This document shows, one piece after another, positions 18,290 through 30,800 of a stretch of DNA of 64,000 nucleotides. Within the stretch, counting starts at the first letter, position 1. The number at the start of each line of letters is the position of its first letter. Location: the NCBI GenBank assembly GCA_017303895.1, contig JAFLBF010000004.1, forward strand, positions 1 to 64,000, read 5' to 3'. A program made the translations under genes and the position numbers. Under the pieces are notes generated by a model. The model saw only the letters and a list, made by a program, of their open reading frames with translations. It did not search any database and was not told where the DNA came from. This stretch comes from Bacteroidota bacterium (GTDB taxonomy: Bacteria > Bacteroidota > Bacteroidia > 2-12-FULL-35-15).

Positions 18290-21200
18290 TTATGGTCTAC
18301 CATAATGATATGAACTTTCGCTGACTTTTTTCCAACCTTGTGCTGTTTCAACATCTACACGAAGAAGTCGACCTGCATCGTCATAATAGAATTTTGAACC
18401 AAAATTATTAGCATCTAGCATTGCTGTTACCCAGCCTGTTTGTTCATCATAAACAGCAGAAGTCATAGCTGCATCTTGTGGATGTACTCTAAAATCATCA
18501 ACATATAATGGTAAGGTCCCTGCACCAGAAGGATACCAGACATCAAAATTGACATAATTTGCAGTAGTGCCGGCTGGTATTGTAAAATCAAGAGTTAACA
18601 GATAATAATTTCCCATTTGCTTTGAAGAAGTGCTGCTATACAGAACATCAGCGTATCCAACAGAAGTAGTTCCATTTAATAAATTATATGACAAACGAGC
18701 TCCTTCCTTATTAAGCTTATGTACCCAAACACTAGCTCTGATCTTTTGACCTTTTTTGAAGTCAGAAGTATTTGAAGTACCAACAGTACCGGAATATGAA
18801 AACCCATAATCTCCCGGGTATAATCTAATACAATAATTGCCGGTATGTGCTACTGATTTATTTAAATAGCGCTTATTAGCACCACCAACTTCTCCACCCA
18901 TATAATTTCCATCTGCTAAATCTTCAGCACCTGAATAAGCAAATCCTGTATACTTTGCATTTGCAACAGTTGCAATTGGATAAACATTACTATATCCCAT
19001 TTTTGTAGAGACATATTGGTCATTTATATCTTTGGCTTCAAGAGGCTGAGAAAAATGATTATAAAGGGTTACTTCGTTTGTTTTCTTCCAACCTGAATTT
19101 TGAGATGGTGCCCCCCAAACAAAATCAACAAATGAATTTGTTGTCCCATCACCATCATTCAGAGAGCTCCAAACATAGTTTTGGTGCTTTCTATAAATAT
19201 CCGTTTCATTAGAATTTTCGTATTTCGAACTAGAGGAATTGTATGCTCTATAATCCCAAGCATTTTTCCATGTTTGAACACTTGATCCTATTAATTTTTG
19301 CACACCGGTTCCATCAACGGCATATGAATAACCAGCAGTGCTTTGGATCAGCATGTTTTTATTCAAAGGATTATACAGCTTTGATGACATACCTGAATAC
19401 TTAACATATGCAGGAATATTTTTACTAATGTATTTTTCACCAAATCCATTTTCATATTCAAATTCTGAAACGGCCCCACTTAGTAAATCATATTTACTAT
19501 TCTTTACCGTGTTTGTCATCCCGCCTTTTTCATGAATCACACTAGAAACGGTAGATGGCATTGATAAACGGCTAGCGGATGTAATATTCCATATACTCGA
19601 ACTCGAATAGTGTCCATCATCATTCCACATACTATATCTTTTTATACTAGTAAAAGTTTCTTGCAATGTCCCTACTCCCGAGGAATTCCCATATTTATAA
19701 ATGGTCCTCTCCAAAACTTCATCATTTTTATTTAGTAGAGATATCTCAACAAGTTTACCTATTTTTGACTTATTGTCTGTGATTAATGCGGATCGCCTTA
19801 AGCCATGATGCCAATAGTGAGTTTCGTTGTTGTTTGGATCAATATTAGGTGTATAAGTGTGGAATTCTTCTTTGGGCTGTATATTTTCAACTTTCAAGTG
19901 ATCTCCCATCGTAAACTCTGTTCCATTTAATGTTGGAGTTTGAAGTACATCAAATTTAAACCGAGCCTTTTTGTTTGCACTAATGGCTTGTCCCTTTTCC
20001 TCAACAGTTACAAATTCATACATTACCATTGGAGCAGGAATTTCGTATATATAAGGAATAAATTTATCGTTATTAATTGGAGCATAGCTGGTAACACCAC
20101 TAGATTTACCTGTATGAGGGGAATTATAATTATAATTTGTAATATATGAATTTCCTGAGATATCATCTATTGTTATATCCTTTACTCGAATTCCACCACC
20201 GCTACAAACTGCTCCTTGAACATATACACCAGCCAGACCAATAGGATTTGTCATAACAACTGTATTAATCTCGAAAACGAGTTCATTTGTTGTCATATTT
20301 ACTGAAAGTAATTTACACAAACCATCATAATAAGTTGGGGGCGTTTGTGAACCTATCGTAAATGGAGTTGGTGGTGTGGAACTACCTGGAGTTATCATAT
20401 ACTTTATTCTATAATAACTATTTACATTAAAACTTAACCCTAAAGAACTCATACTCTCTACCAATTTATATTTTAATTGGTTTGAACTAGGAGTTGATAA
20501 ATTCTGTGGTGTTAATTTATAATCCGGAAACATTGCTTCCCTGCTATATGTATCCGACTCATAAGTTACGTTTATTTTCCCCCCCATAGGAGTTACTATT
20601 TCTCTTAAACTCCATGCATCAGCATCCGGTTTTAAAGTAACATCATTTGTACTATTTGAATAGTAACCCCACTTATCTATTTTATTATAATCATAAGCAA
20701 TTTCATCAACTTGACCTATTTCATTGTTATAATTAAATAAATATGGAGGAAGTAAATTAGCCTTTCCTTTTCCATAAATATTAACAGAATTCAAAGTTAA
20801 TTTTCCAGAACTTACAGCTGAGGAGTTTGGAGTACCAGAACAAAGGGAATAATCATGATTAAACTCAACCACCTTAAGAGATTTGGATTCAATTGTTGTT
20901 AAATTGCTTTCAACATCCTTAATGTCAAGTATATTGTCTTCAAAATAACTTGAATAAGAAGGCACATTAAAAACAGATATGTTAGATAAGTTATACTGAT
21001 TACCACTTACTAGATCAGTATGCTTTCTGTTAACAAATTGAAATTGCGTACTCCCTGTGGTAAGTTTTGTTTTAAATAAATTAGATGGGCCATTATCAGT
21101 TGAAATATTTATTCCTGAGGTATTTTTCACCAATATTATTTTCTCCAACTTAAGCAATTGATTAGGTTCAGGGGTGTTGATTGTCAATTGAGCAGTTCCT

Positions 21201-23356
21201 TCATAATAGTATGGATTCTGAGGAGGAATTGAAGGCGATTCTGAAGGGCCTGCGGCCTTCCCATTATAATTATTGGGCTTAACCATAGTAAGTGACTTAC
21301 CCAACCCATCATTTCGAAGATTCTTGATAAAATAAGCCGTATGAGTTTTGGTTTTTATATCATTTAAATAATAAACTTGTTTCCGTCCAAAAGAATAGGA
21401 ACCATATGGTTTTCCATCTGAAGATTTACTATAGTAACCATCTTGAAAAGGGGTTCTGTATGTGTACCCGTCTGTCCATTTCCCATAATCAAACTTTACC
21501 CAATAGCCATAATCTTGATCATCCAAAACTCCAAGAGTTCCTCGATCAACAAAATCAGGACCAGTTACTCCAGTTAATAACCAGTCATAAGCATATTTGT
21601 CAACCCGGTATGAAGCCAAATAACCAGATGAACTTCTATCTTCATGAAACTCAAATTCTTCAAATTGATAAACAGGTAAAGAATAATAATATGTCTTCCC
21701 ATCTTCAGCCGTAATCGAAAATGCACCTATACCATCCGGGTCATATAATTCAGTATTAGATCGTTGTCCTATTTGACTTTCAGAATCAATAAATCCACGA
21801 GCAATCGCGTTATTGTAAGAAGTTGAGCCACTTGTTGAAATTTCCGAATTGGTAAACCATTCAATATGCTTACTTCTACCAACTCTACCATTATTGTAAA
21901 ATTGCTGTCCATTATAATCAGTGGTCAAATCTCCTCCTCCACTTGTATAGCTCATAGGACTAGAACCGCCATTATAATAAATGGTTGAAGCATTAATTTT
22001 TCCAAAACCACCATTATCATAATCAAACTGAAAGTATATATTGTTAAATGTCTTGGTGAAATCAACTTTATTATAGTAATTAAGTTCTGTTTTTGAATTT
22101 TTGTTATCATCATCATATCTAGAAAATACCATGCCTTCTCTTAAAAGTGTTCCATTTTCATACATTTTGGGAGCCATTGTACCTCCAATACCCTGTCCAC
22201 TTACAAAATAAGAATCATAATTTGCAAATGCCAGTGCATTCTGATATGCCTGAAGTTCCATATTATTATACGAGTTTACATCATATGGATTTTCATAAGA
22301 ATCACCTACATAATTTGATTTCTGCAAACCCCCACTTCCAGAAATCTCATTCTTTGCATCCTTCATATAAATACTTCCAAAATTATGTTTATTCTCCATT
22401 GCCCATTTCCAATAGGTCAAAGTATTATATTCAAATGATGCCATTCCGTATGTCCAAATTGGAAGCACGATATAGGTGCTTTCTAAATTCTTACTTATCA
22501 AGGTATTATTTATTGAATTTCCACTTAAAGCAAATGAATAACTTCCAATGGATCCATAAGCCACACTACCTTTTGAAGAAATTGAATATCCCAGACTTGT
22601 TGAATTACTGGAAACATAATCCCCTTTACCAACACCTTGAGAAACACCAACTCTTCCCGCAATATTTCCATCCATATCAGAAGAAATTCCAACTCCCATT
22701 CCCAAACCATTAATATTCCCATAACCAAAATTTAATCCAACTGAATTTGGTGAAAAATTTAGTCCTGCATTATATTGAGTTCCTGGGATTTGCATCCCAA
22801 CACTAGCACCGTGTGTTCCCCCACTAAGCGAAACGCCATTTGCACTTAAGGAAACCGTTCCACCAACTGATTTATAGGAACCTCCGTCTACAGAAAACCC
22901 TACTCCTACATCATTTATTCTAAAATCAACCGTAGCTGCCCAATCGGTTATTGTAGAAGTCCCACTGTAACTAATCAAATTAGTAGTTTTGTCTTTCCAA
23001 TCATCGGGAATTCCTTTCGCATACCTATTTATACTACCTGGATTAAGATTCCAACCTAATCCAAGCCATGACGCCTCTTGTTCTACTCCTATACCAGAAT
23101 GATAAAACATCGAAAGTGGATAACCACCAGATGGGCCAGGCACATTTAAAACAGGGATATTATAAGTAAAATCTCCCGTTAGCAGATTTACCATATCTGT
23201 GGCATCAACAGGTTCAAATGAACTATATTCTGGCATTGCACCGCCACCAGCAAGTGCAAATGACATTGTTGGAAATATTGCTGAGTTCAAAATGATTAAA
23301 GCAAAAGTTAAACAAATTGCCTTTTTAAGTTTACGGTTGTTTTTATGTAAAAACAT
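18290..23356 (-). CDS. Large secreted SpvB/YD-repeat-like protein
   Basis: 1,688 residues from the ATG at 23356, one base after the stop of the preceding lipoprotein gene. There is a signal peptide (ALIILNSAIFPTMSFA). An SpvB-like opening follows: VNLLTGDFTYNIPVLNVPGP, then HSGIGVEQEASWLGLGWNLN, as in Bacteroidota RHS-associated proteins. A long beta-rich body comes next, and the protein ends in a single YD-type repeat (FYYDDAGRLLRVDVETAQGW). No RHS core consensus or toxin tip is present. It could be the B-like half of a cocoon whose C-like half is the 2,727-residue RHS protein. No T9SS sorting domain is visible. Confidence 0.7.
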   Translation of the reverse strand: MFLHKNNRKLKKAICLTFALIILNSAIFPTMSFALAGGGAMPEYSSFEPVDATDMVNLLTGDFTYNIPVLNVPGPSGGYPLSMFYHSGIGVEQEASWLGLGWNLNPGSINRYAKGIPDDWKDKTTNLISYSGTSTITDWAATVDFRINDVGVGFSVDGGSYKSVGGTVSLSANGVSLSGGTHGASVGMQIPGTQYNAGLNFSPNSVGLNFGYGNINGLGMGVGISSDMDGNIAGRVGVSQGVGKGDYVSSNSTSLGYSISSKGSVAYGSIGSYSFALSGNSINNTLISKNLESTYIVLPIWTYGMASFEYNTLTYWKWAMENKHNFGSIYMKDAKNEISGSGGLQKSNYVGDSYENPYDVNSYNNMELQAYQNALAFANYDSYFVSGQGIGGTMAPKMYENGTLLREGMVFSRYDDDNKNSKTELNYYNKVDFTKTFNNIYFQFDYDNGGFGKINASTIYYNGGSSPMSYTSGGGDLTTDYNGQQFYNNGRVGRSKHIEWFTNSEISTSGSTSYNNAIARGFIDSESQIGQRSNTELYDPDGIGAFSITAEDGKTYYYSLPVYQFEEFEFHEDRSSSGYLASYRVDKYAYDWLLTGVTGPDFVDRGTLGVLDDQDYGYWVKFDYGKWTDGYTYRTPFQDGYYSKSSDGKPYGSYSFGRKQVYYLNDIKTKTHTAYFIKNLRNDGLGKSLTMVKPNNYNGKAAGPSESPSIPPQNPYYYEGTAQLTINTPEPNQLLKLEKIILVKNTSGINISTDNGPSNLFKTKLTTGSTQFQFVNRKHTDLVSGNQYNLSNISVFNVPSYSSYFEDNILDIKDVESNLTTIESKSLKVVEFNHDYSLCSGTPNSSAVSSGKLTLNSVNIYGKGKANLLPPYLFNYNNEIGQVDEIAYDYNKIDKWGYYSNSTNDVTLKPDADAWSLREIVTPMGGKINVTYESDTYSREAMFPDYKLTPQNLSTPSSNQLKYKLVESMSSLGLSFNVNSYYRIKYMITPGSSTPPTPFTIGSQTPPTYYDGLCKLLSVNMTTNELVFEINTVVMTNPIGLAGVYVQGAVCSGGGIRVKDITIDDISGNSYITNYNYNSPHTGKSSGVTSYAPINNDKFIPYIYEIPAPMVMYEFVTVEEKGQAISANKKARFKFDVLQTPTLNGTEFTMGDHLKVENIQPKEEFHTYTPNIDPNNNETHYWHHGLRRSALITDNKSKIGKLVEISLLNKNDEVLERTIYKYGNSSGVGTLQETFTSIKRYSMWNDDGHYSSSSIWNITSASRLSMPSTVSSVIHEKGGMTNTVKNSKYDLLSGAVSEFEYENGFGEKYISKNIPAYVKYSGMSSKLYNPLNKNMLIQSTAGYSYAVDGTGVQKLIGSSVQTWKNAWDYRAYNSSSSKYENSNETDIYRKHQNYVWSSLNDGDGTTNSFVDFVWGAPSQNSGWKKTNEVTLYNHFSQPLEAKDINDQYVSTKMGYSNVYPIATVANAKYTGFAYSGAEDLADGNYMGGEVGGANKRYLNKSVAHTGNYCIRLYPGDYGFSYSGTVGTSNTSDFKKGQKIRASVWVHKLNKEGARLSYNLLNGTTSVGYADVLYSSTSSKQMGNYYLLTLDFTIPAGTTANYVNFDVWYPSGAGTLPLYVDDFRVHPQDAAMTSAVYDEQTGWVTAMLDANNFGSKFYYDDAGRLLRVDVETAQGWKKVSESSYHYGRP

Positions 23357-23357
23357 A

Positions 23358-23942
23358 CTATTCAATTATTAAATTTTGTAAATTTTCAATACTATTTTTA
23401 GAAAAATTAAACTCTTTATCTTTTTGTGGCCAATCAAAAATATCGACTATAATTTTAAAATTTTTAGTTTTAATCTGATCTCTTTTAAAGACCATTAATA
23501 TTTCAGTAGATTTGGAAAATTCGTACATTTTCGGAAAAACAAAATCCGACAATTGAACCGTGTCATCTTTCTGATCTACTAGCTTAACTCTCTCATCTAA
23601 ATTAAAAGATAATTCATTATTCAATTTTGAAAACAACTCCTTATCAACAGCTGTATTATTCAACAAGTCTTGTCCATTTACTTTCATAGTTAAAACAAAA
23701 TAATAATTATTGTAATATTTCATTTTTAACAAATCAATATCTTTTGTCCCGGAGTCAAATTCTCTTTTAATAAACAGATCACCTGGAATATATCGAACCA
23801 CAATTTCTATATCCCCCAATTTATTTACCCGAATCAATCCATTCTCTGATTTTTGAATATAATTATTTAACTCTTGAACATCCCTAAATTCACTTTGACA
23901 TGAAAAAAATAAAACTGCAAACAAAATTAAAATCCATTTCAT
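23358..23942 (-). CDS. Lipoprotein of unknown function
   Basis: 194 residues with a signal peptide and lipobox (LFAVLFFSC, Cys15). The rest is a mixed alpha/beta protein with no recognised motif. Its start overlaps the OmpH-like gene stop by four bases, and its stop is one base from the SpvB-like start. The three genes are therefore one transcript, and this lipoprotein may help to export or tether the giant protein encoded next. That role is inference. Confidence 0.7.
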   Translation of the reverse strand: MKWILILFAVLFFSCQSEFRDVQELNNYIQKSENGLIRVNKLGDIEIVVRYIPGDLFIKREFDSGTKDIDLLKMKYYNNYYFVLTMKVNGQDLLNNTAVDKELFSKLNNELSFNLDERVKLVDQKDDTVQLSDFVFPKMYEFSKSTEILMVFKRDQIKTKNFKIIVDIFDWPQKDKEFNFSKNSIENLQNLIIE

Positions 23943-24484
23943 TTCCCACTATCATATTTATTATTTAAAAAAAGCAGCACTTCATTTGTAATTTCAATCT
24001 CAGGATTAGCATACAAAATGTTTCCATCTGTTGTTCCAAAAATGATAGAATAACCATTCGCTTTACCAAATTCAGCAATTAGACCATTTATTTTTATCAA
24101 TTCTGAACTTACAATTTTTTGATTTTCACTTTTAGCTTTTTCTTCTAGGGATGCTTTATATTGAAAGAATTGTTGCTGTTTCCTTCCAATAAGCTCTTCA
24201 TTTGTTTTACGTTCACGTTCAGACATTGAGCTCCTGTCTTTTTCATATTTTTTTATATCATTTTGCAACTCCATTGAAAGTGTATCGAGGGAAGCTTTCA
24301 ATTCCCTTCCTTTTTGTTCAAGTGTCTCATTCAACTCCAGCATACCTTTATACTCCTTCATTAATTTTTGAGAATCAACATAGGCAAAATGTGAAATATT
24401 GCTATTCTTTACAAATAAAAAATGATAACTAAATAATAAAATAGTTAAAGTTAAAATATACAATCCAAGTTTTTTAAAATTCAT
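23939..24484 (-). CDS. OmpH/Skp-like periplasmic chaperone
   Basis: 181 residues with an N-terminal membrane segment, then the OmpH pattern: FAYVDSQKLMKEYKGM, a long charged coiled coil (about 50-130) and a C-terminal YSIIFGTTDGNILYANP segment. OmpH/Skp proteins hold outer-membrane and secreted proteins in the periplasm. Located beside two giant secreted proteins, it is a good candidate for a dedicated chaperone. It retains an uncleaved-looking anchor, unlike free Skp. Confidence 0.75.
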   Translation of the reverse strand: MNFKKLGLYILTLTILLFSYHFLFVKNSNISHFAYVDSQKLMKEYKGMLELNETLEQKGRELKASLDTLSMELQNDIKKYEKDRSSMSERERKTNEELIGRKQQQFFQYKASLEEKAKSENQKIVSSELIKINGLIAEFGKANGYSIIFGTTDGNILYANPEIEITNEVLLFLNNKYDSGK

Positions 24485-24624
24485 ACAATTCTAGATTAAA
24501 TTCAATACTTTTTATTGTTAAAAGTTAGCGCAAAACATTAGCAAATTACTCCTACATAAACACCTAATGCAACTTTTTAATCCTGGGCATAAAAATAAAG
24601 CCATTCAAAATAAATTAATCAACA

Positions 24625-24792
24625 TTATAGATGGGCTAGTCCAAATATTAAAGCAAGACCTATCATAATAAATATTATTGCTCCAGACACCGCTCTATAA
24701 TCAGCTCTATCATTATCTTGAAACTTCAAATCTAAAATAATCACAATTATTCCAAAAAAAATAGAAAGAATACCTATTATTATATTTTTCAT
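24625..24792 (-). CDS. 55-residue two-helix membrane protein (possible RHS immunity)
   Basis: A short frame reading MKNIIIGILSIFFGIIVI..., with a membrane helix at about 3-20, a charged turn (LKFQDNDRADYRA) and a second helix at about 36-53. It starts 10 bases after the stop of the 2,727-residue RHS gene on the same strand. Immunity genes of polymorphic RHS toxins sit in exactly this place. A small hydrophobic immunity protein would suit a membrane-acting toxin, and the RHS C-terminal tip is hydrophobic. No homology is recognised. Confidence 0.55.
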   Translation of the reverse strand: MKNIIIGILSIFFGIIVIILDLKFQDNDRADYRAVSGAIIFIMIGLALIFGLAHL

Positions 24793-24801
24793 AGCAAGTA
24801 T

Positions 24802-27800
24802 TTAATAACTAAACATTTGATCTGAAATTAAACCAGAACCTTCACCGACAAAACCTTTGCCATACTCTTTCATATATTTATCATTAACATCATGATTGAT
24901 TAGCTTTCCTCCAGCTTTGTTCATAATCATATGTAAACCATTTGACGCAGCTTTATTAATATTTCCAGTTTTTATAGCAACACCTGCCTCAATTATATCA
25001 GCACCATCCTCTAAAAGCTCACCACCTTCTACAAGAGTAATACTGCCTCCTCCTGTAAAAGGTAAAGCAACTATTCCAATCCATTTAACTGTTTTGCCAG
25101 TATATTTCATAACCCCTGCAACAGCGAGCCATTCTCCCGTACTTATTTGACCTGTGTTTGCACCATCATGGTAGCCCTCATTGATTCCACCTTTTCTGAA
25201 TTTTCCACTTTCAAGTTGAAGGCCAAACAACTGAACTCCATAATTTTTACTCCATGCAAAATTATTCCAAAAAAAGCCAGAAGGGCTTACCTCTGTAGGA
25301 ATTAGCATATATCCAAAATAATTATCATCACCTATCCGTGTATAGCCATCATGAACTCCATCCCCTTTGAAGTATTGATAATTTCCATCTAAACCCTTAT
25401 ACCAATCAGTCCCTCTTCCACCATTTGGATCAATTTTATTTATAGGATTGTTCCCCATCCCTAAATAAGGACTATGGTATTGACGATAAGGATCAGGATT
25501 CATCCAACGTCCTAAACGTCCATCCCAAGCACGTAATTCAAAATTATTAAAGTTGGTTTCATCATCCTTTTCGGCAAACTGACCTTGGTAACCATATCTG
25601 TAATTATCTGCTCCAACAACATTTCGTCCTGGCATTATGCCTCCATGAGGATAATAATCAGTCAAACTCAAAGAGATTGCTCCGTAAGCCCCTCCACCAT
25701 TTAACACATTAATAGAAAGGTCATCAAACCATACAGATTGAGGATTTGCACCGATCCATTTAGGATAAACCACCGCTTTTAAGCCTGTACCAACTGCAGT
25801 GACAGTATAAACGACAGCTATCGGTTGCCATGCATTAGGCGTTAAAGTTATTGGTTGAGAGTATGTTGCAACAACTGCTCCACTGGAGTTTTTGATATCA
25901 ATTACTAATGAAGCTGATGCAGGTAAACCTGTTAAATTAAAATAAGAATATGCATTGGCAGTAATATTGGAACCTGTCACAACATCAAAAGTTGTCTTTA
26001 CACCTATTGGATGTAAATCGTAAACTTTTGTAGACCCACCCGATCCTCCTGGTCGATTGAAGGCTGCATCAATATTCTCGTCATCATCAGCACTCAGTAA
26101 ATAGTCATAATTCCCCAACATTGAATAGCTGGTAGAGAAAGTAGAAACAAAACCTTTACTAAAGGTGCTTCTCACATTGCCCAAATGATCAGATAATTCA
26201 AAAACATATTTAGGCGTCCCACCATTTGTTTCCATTACACCAATGCGGCCGGCACCAAAAATGCCCAACTCATTTTGTGATAATGAACCAGGTAATGGAT
26301 TTTCGTAAATACTCAATTGATTTCCTGCAATATCGTTCACGTACCATGTTTCTTTAGTAGCATTGCCTGAAAGATCATATGTTGTTTTACGAATTCGGTG
26401 TCCGTTTTCATCATAATAAAAACGAGCTTTGGGCAATGTTCTGGCAGCATTTTGATAAACAACTGTAGTTTTACCATAAACATCGTATTCATAATAATTA
26501 CTTTCAATTACATCAGCAGTTAATTGTCCAATTACATTATAAGAATAATTCCCGCTTGCCTGTGCTCTTTTAAAATCAAGGCTTCCATTGCTATTTACAG
26601 GAGCAAGATCAATAACATTATCAAGCTTGTTTGAATTTGGTAAATAATTGTAGGATAATTGATCCATTGCACTGCTTTGATCATTTCTATCCAGTGACAA
26701 TAAATTCCCCTGAAGATCGTATGTTATATTATTAACCAAAAAATGTGAGCTATTATTAGATATTGGTCCAACATAACCAACCGGAGGAGGACCACCAGAA
26801 GTAGGATTGAGTGTTCCGATACTTGTAACATCACCAAACGTAGCGTCTGTTAGCTGGTATTTTTTGTCATATTTGTAAGCATACATTAATTGGTTTGAAT
26901 TATGCACTACCCCCGGCACTCCATCTGGCGATTTTGTTTTCCATCTAAAATCTTTTATTAGCCCATTGTATAAATTTTTTGTAATAGAGGAATTAGCCGG
27001 ATCATCAAAAGTTTGAACCAAAGTACTTGAACGGTTGTAATCACCTGCAAAATAATCAAGTGTAAAGCCAAACAAATCCTTGGATATACGATCAATACTA
27101 AATGCGGTTCCATCTTTACCGGGATCACGTTCCGTCAATGTTGGGTCATTCATCGACTTCAACCAACCATTAATGGTATAAACATAATCAACTCCTTGTA
27201 TTTTCTCCCCTAGTTCAGTTCTCTTAAGTGGGCCGTGTTTGTAGTAAGAATATAGTGCTTGTTCTTGTTTTGTTACACCACCATCTCTACTTGTTTCCAC
27301 CTTTGTCATACGTTTATCATTATCATAGGAATAATAATGAATAAATCGTTCCGAAGGCACCTCTTTGTTATAATCCACTTCTAAAACATTTCCATTAAAA
27401 TCATATTTATAATTTACGCTATATAACTTATGGTTGCCTGTAGAAGGCATATTCTCAATTCGTTGTACATTCCAAATTACACGTCCTTGATCATCATAAC
27501 CATACCAAGTAGTTTTATTGGCATTCCATGATTTAGTTACTTTATAGAGGGTATAATTATGCAAGTAGGTTGTATACAAATTATCTGTAAGCGTATTGAA
27601 ATTCGCATCAGGATAATCATAAGCTACAAAATTTCGCTGCGTACATCTACCTGCATCTAAGGTGGCATTTAAATTATTATGAACACTTAGAAGTTGTAAT
27701 GGAGAAATCTCATGCTCATAGTAATTTTCAAAGTAGATAGGTGAAATCATTCCATTCGGAATTGTTGGATCGTATTCACCTGTTTCTATTGGGCGATTTA

Positions 27801-30800
27801 TATTATCATAATTCACATAAGAAAATCTTCTTAATGTTTTACTTGCATTACTTGCCTTTTGCAATGCATTTTGAGAATACTTTAAAAGACCATCCTCCTT
27901 GTACACATTTTCAGATTTTCCTTCATCGGGTGTTTGATCAGATAATAACCAACCTAATGAATTATAATCATAAACGCTTGGTTGTTTATGCAAAGGAGTT
28001 GTAGCAGGCAAACGGTCTGTAGCAGTAAAAAGTGTTAATTTTAAATAATCAATATCACTATTTAGAGGTGCATTAGGATTAAATGAAACGCCTGTTGGTC
28101 CGGTTGTATAAACAGTTTTTACTAAACTTTTCAATTCAACGATAACCTGGCTTGTTGTTGTACTTAATGTAGGATCGAAAATTGCAGTTTCAGGGGAACT
28201 AACTGTCCATGTTCCGGAATTTCCAGGTTCATAAACTCCGCTAAAATTTTTAGTATTATAGGCTTTCAGTTGCCTATCAGGAGCAATTACTACACCATCC
28301 TCATTTTTAATATCAAATGTAAAAATATACGTATTTAGAATACTTGTTGTTCCATCCGTTGGATCGGATGGATCACCTGGCCCAAAATCATCAATATTAT
28401 CTCCAACGCCAATGGATTGATTTCCAATTGATGCCCCCATGAAATCGACATTCATACTTCTCCCTCCAACATTATTATATATTACAACAGGACTTATACG
28501 AGACAAAGAAACAGTTGTATTTGTAATTTGAACTTCACCACCGGTAGGGAGCGTAATATTATTTGAAATTGTGTTAGAAAAACCACTTGGTATTAAACTC
28601 CAATTAGGGTTTGGAGGAGTAGGTGATGATACAAACTTCACAGATTGTGGAGTAGATAAATTGTCATGAGTAATTAAAGGGTTGTAATCATATCCTACTC
28701 CATTCGGAGGATAAGATAACTTTAATCGACCTGCCTTATCATAATAGTTTAAGGTAAAGTTATAATAATTCAAATCATACTTAACTGGTAGCTCACTAAT
28801 AACTGCTCCACTTTTATAAATGATTCTATAATACCCCGCAGGTAAATTAGGGGTAGTACCAGTGAAATTAGGACTTCCAGAAAACTTAACCAATTCTCCC
28901 GTTTTTAAGTTGAGGATATTATAAGTGATCGCAGAAGTTTGTGGAGAGGACATTGGATTTGCCAACGTCAAAGAGGATTGGCAACCATCGGGCAAATGGA
29001 TATCAACAAACTTCTCGGATTCAATTCCCGGACGAATTACAGACATAACATGTTGAATATGTTGGTTGCTTTCATTTTCCATTCCACTCAAACAATTTGC
29101 AAGCAATTTTCCTTCTATATCAACAAAAGAGATGGCTTCTGTACCATTTTGATCCAAAGAAATTGTTTTAAATGCTTTCACTTCCGGTAAGTAATTGACA
29201 GTTAGTTGCCCATCACCAAAACTCCCTTGTCCTATATTATTGTAATCATAAATCTCAAACATATCATTTACAACCCATCCATTGGTATATCCATAAAAAT
29301 AGCGCAACTCTCCGGCAGCGGGCATTGTAAAGCTATAGGATTCATGACCAGACCCCATGTTCAATTGCTCACCAGCTGCTGCTGCTCTTTTTAGAGCACC
29401 ACCATTGTTATCATCAAACTGTATTCGAGTGTAAGGGAAGTCACTGGAAGGCACATATGCCTCATCTGTATTATTATCGCTATAATACCACCCCAAAGTA
29501 CCTAAATTGGAGTCGCCAACCGGTTTGGGATTATCTACCTCACCTTGGGTAAGAGTGGAGGAATTTGTTGTGTAATTTGGAATATCGAAATCTGCAAATG
29601 AATAATTCGCTCCGAAAGTATTCGTTACAAATCCATCTTTATAACAAAATTCTGATTGATTTATGGGAGCAGACAGTGTTTGCAATACTCCTCTGCCATA
29701 GGCATCATAAATTGTTTGAGCGGCTAGAACAGTATTCTCAGTTAAATTCTTCACCTGAGTTTGTGTTGTACGGCCTAAATAATCCGAGTATGCTCTACTT
29801 TCAGAAATAATATTTCCGCTGCCATCAAAACCACGGGATGAAATCCAATTTCTATTCACATCGTTCGAACAAACCGGAGGAGGTAAAACTTTATTTAAAG
29901 CAGTTCCAAAAGTCAAACTAAGGGTGCTAAGATTTAAACCTGTAGCAGCCGAAAGAGTCCCCCTGTTACCTTGAATAACTATTGTAGATTTACCTAATGA
30001 CTCCCATTTGCTTGAATTCCAAACGGCAACTCTTAGGTCGCTGTTTACATCGGCATTACAACTATTCGTATTCCAAGAAATAGAAGGAACTACAACAGAT
30101 GATCCGGCATTTCGAACAAGCGTATAGGTTTCACAATAGCTTATACTTTCTAAGCTGTCCGTATCAATCGGCTGATCCAATACTTGGTTTGATGAAGAGT
30201 AACTTGCAGTAAAGATGTCACCAGTTGTTGATGGTGCACTAATTCTTAAAGGATGAAGAGCTCCTGATGCTAGAGCTGTATCGCCCAGAGGAAAGGAGAA
30301 AGCATCGTTCCCTATTTTTCTAACAGGTCCCGCTACATAATTATTATCTGTAGCAATAACAGAATCGACATTGTCGGAAAATTCAAGAGTATTAGAGGCA
30401 GAACTAACTAATAACCCGCTGGTTAGGGTCAGATTTTTTTGAATTTGAAGAGGAGCATTTAAATACACTTTCCCGCCTGCTTTATTTATTTTTAAGGTAT
30501 TACATTTAACTGTGGTAGAACCACCATTAATATACTGATTAACAGTACCATTAAATTCAACTGTTCCACCTTCTGTACAACATGAGTATTTTATGATTTT
30601 ACCTGAAAGATCATACATGTAGCCAGAGTTAGCATCTGCGAATCGAATAGATCCAATTCGACTTACTCCAAGCTCATATAATGTCCAGGTAAGACCTGCA
30701 TCATTTGTCTTATAAACAACACCCGTATTTCCGGCAACATTACCACCAGAAGCAAAACCCAAATTATTATCCAAAAAATCAACTGAACCTAACCAATTTA

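Noticed and set aside
21406-22713. Long plus-strand open frames (102 and 188 codons) opposite the SpvB-like gene
   Set aside because: They lie antisense to a clearly coding giant gene, have His/Asn/Tyr-rich composition typical of antisense frames and match no domain.
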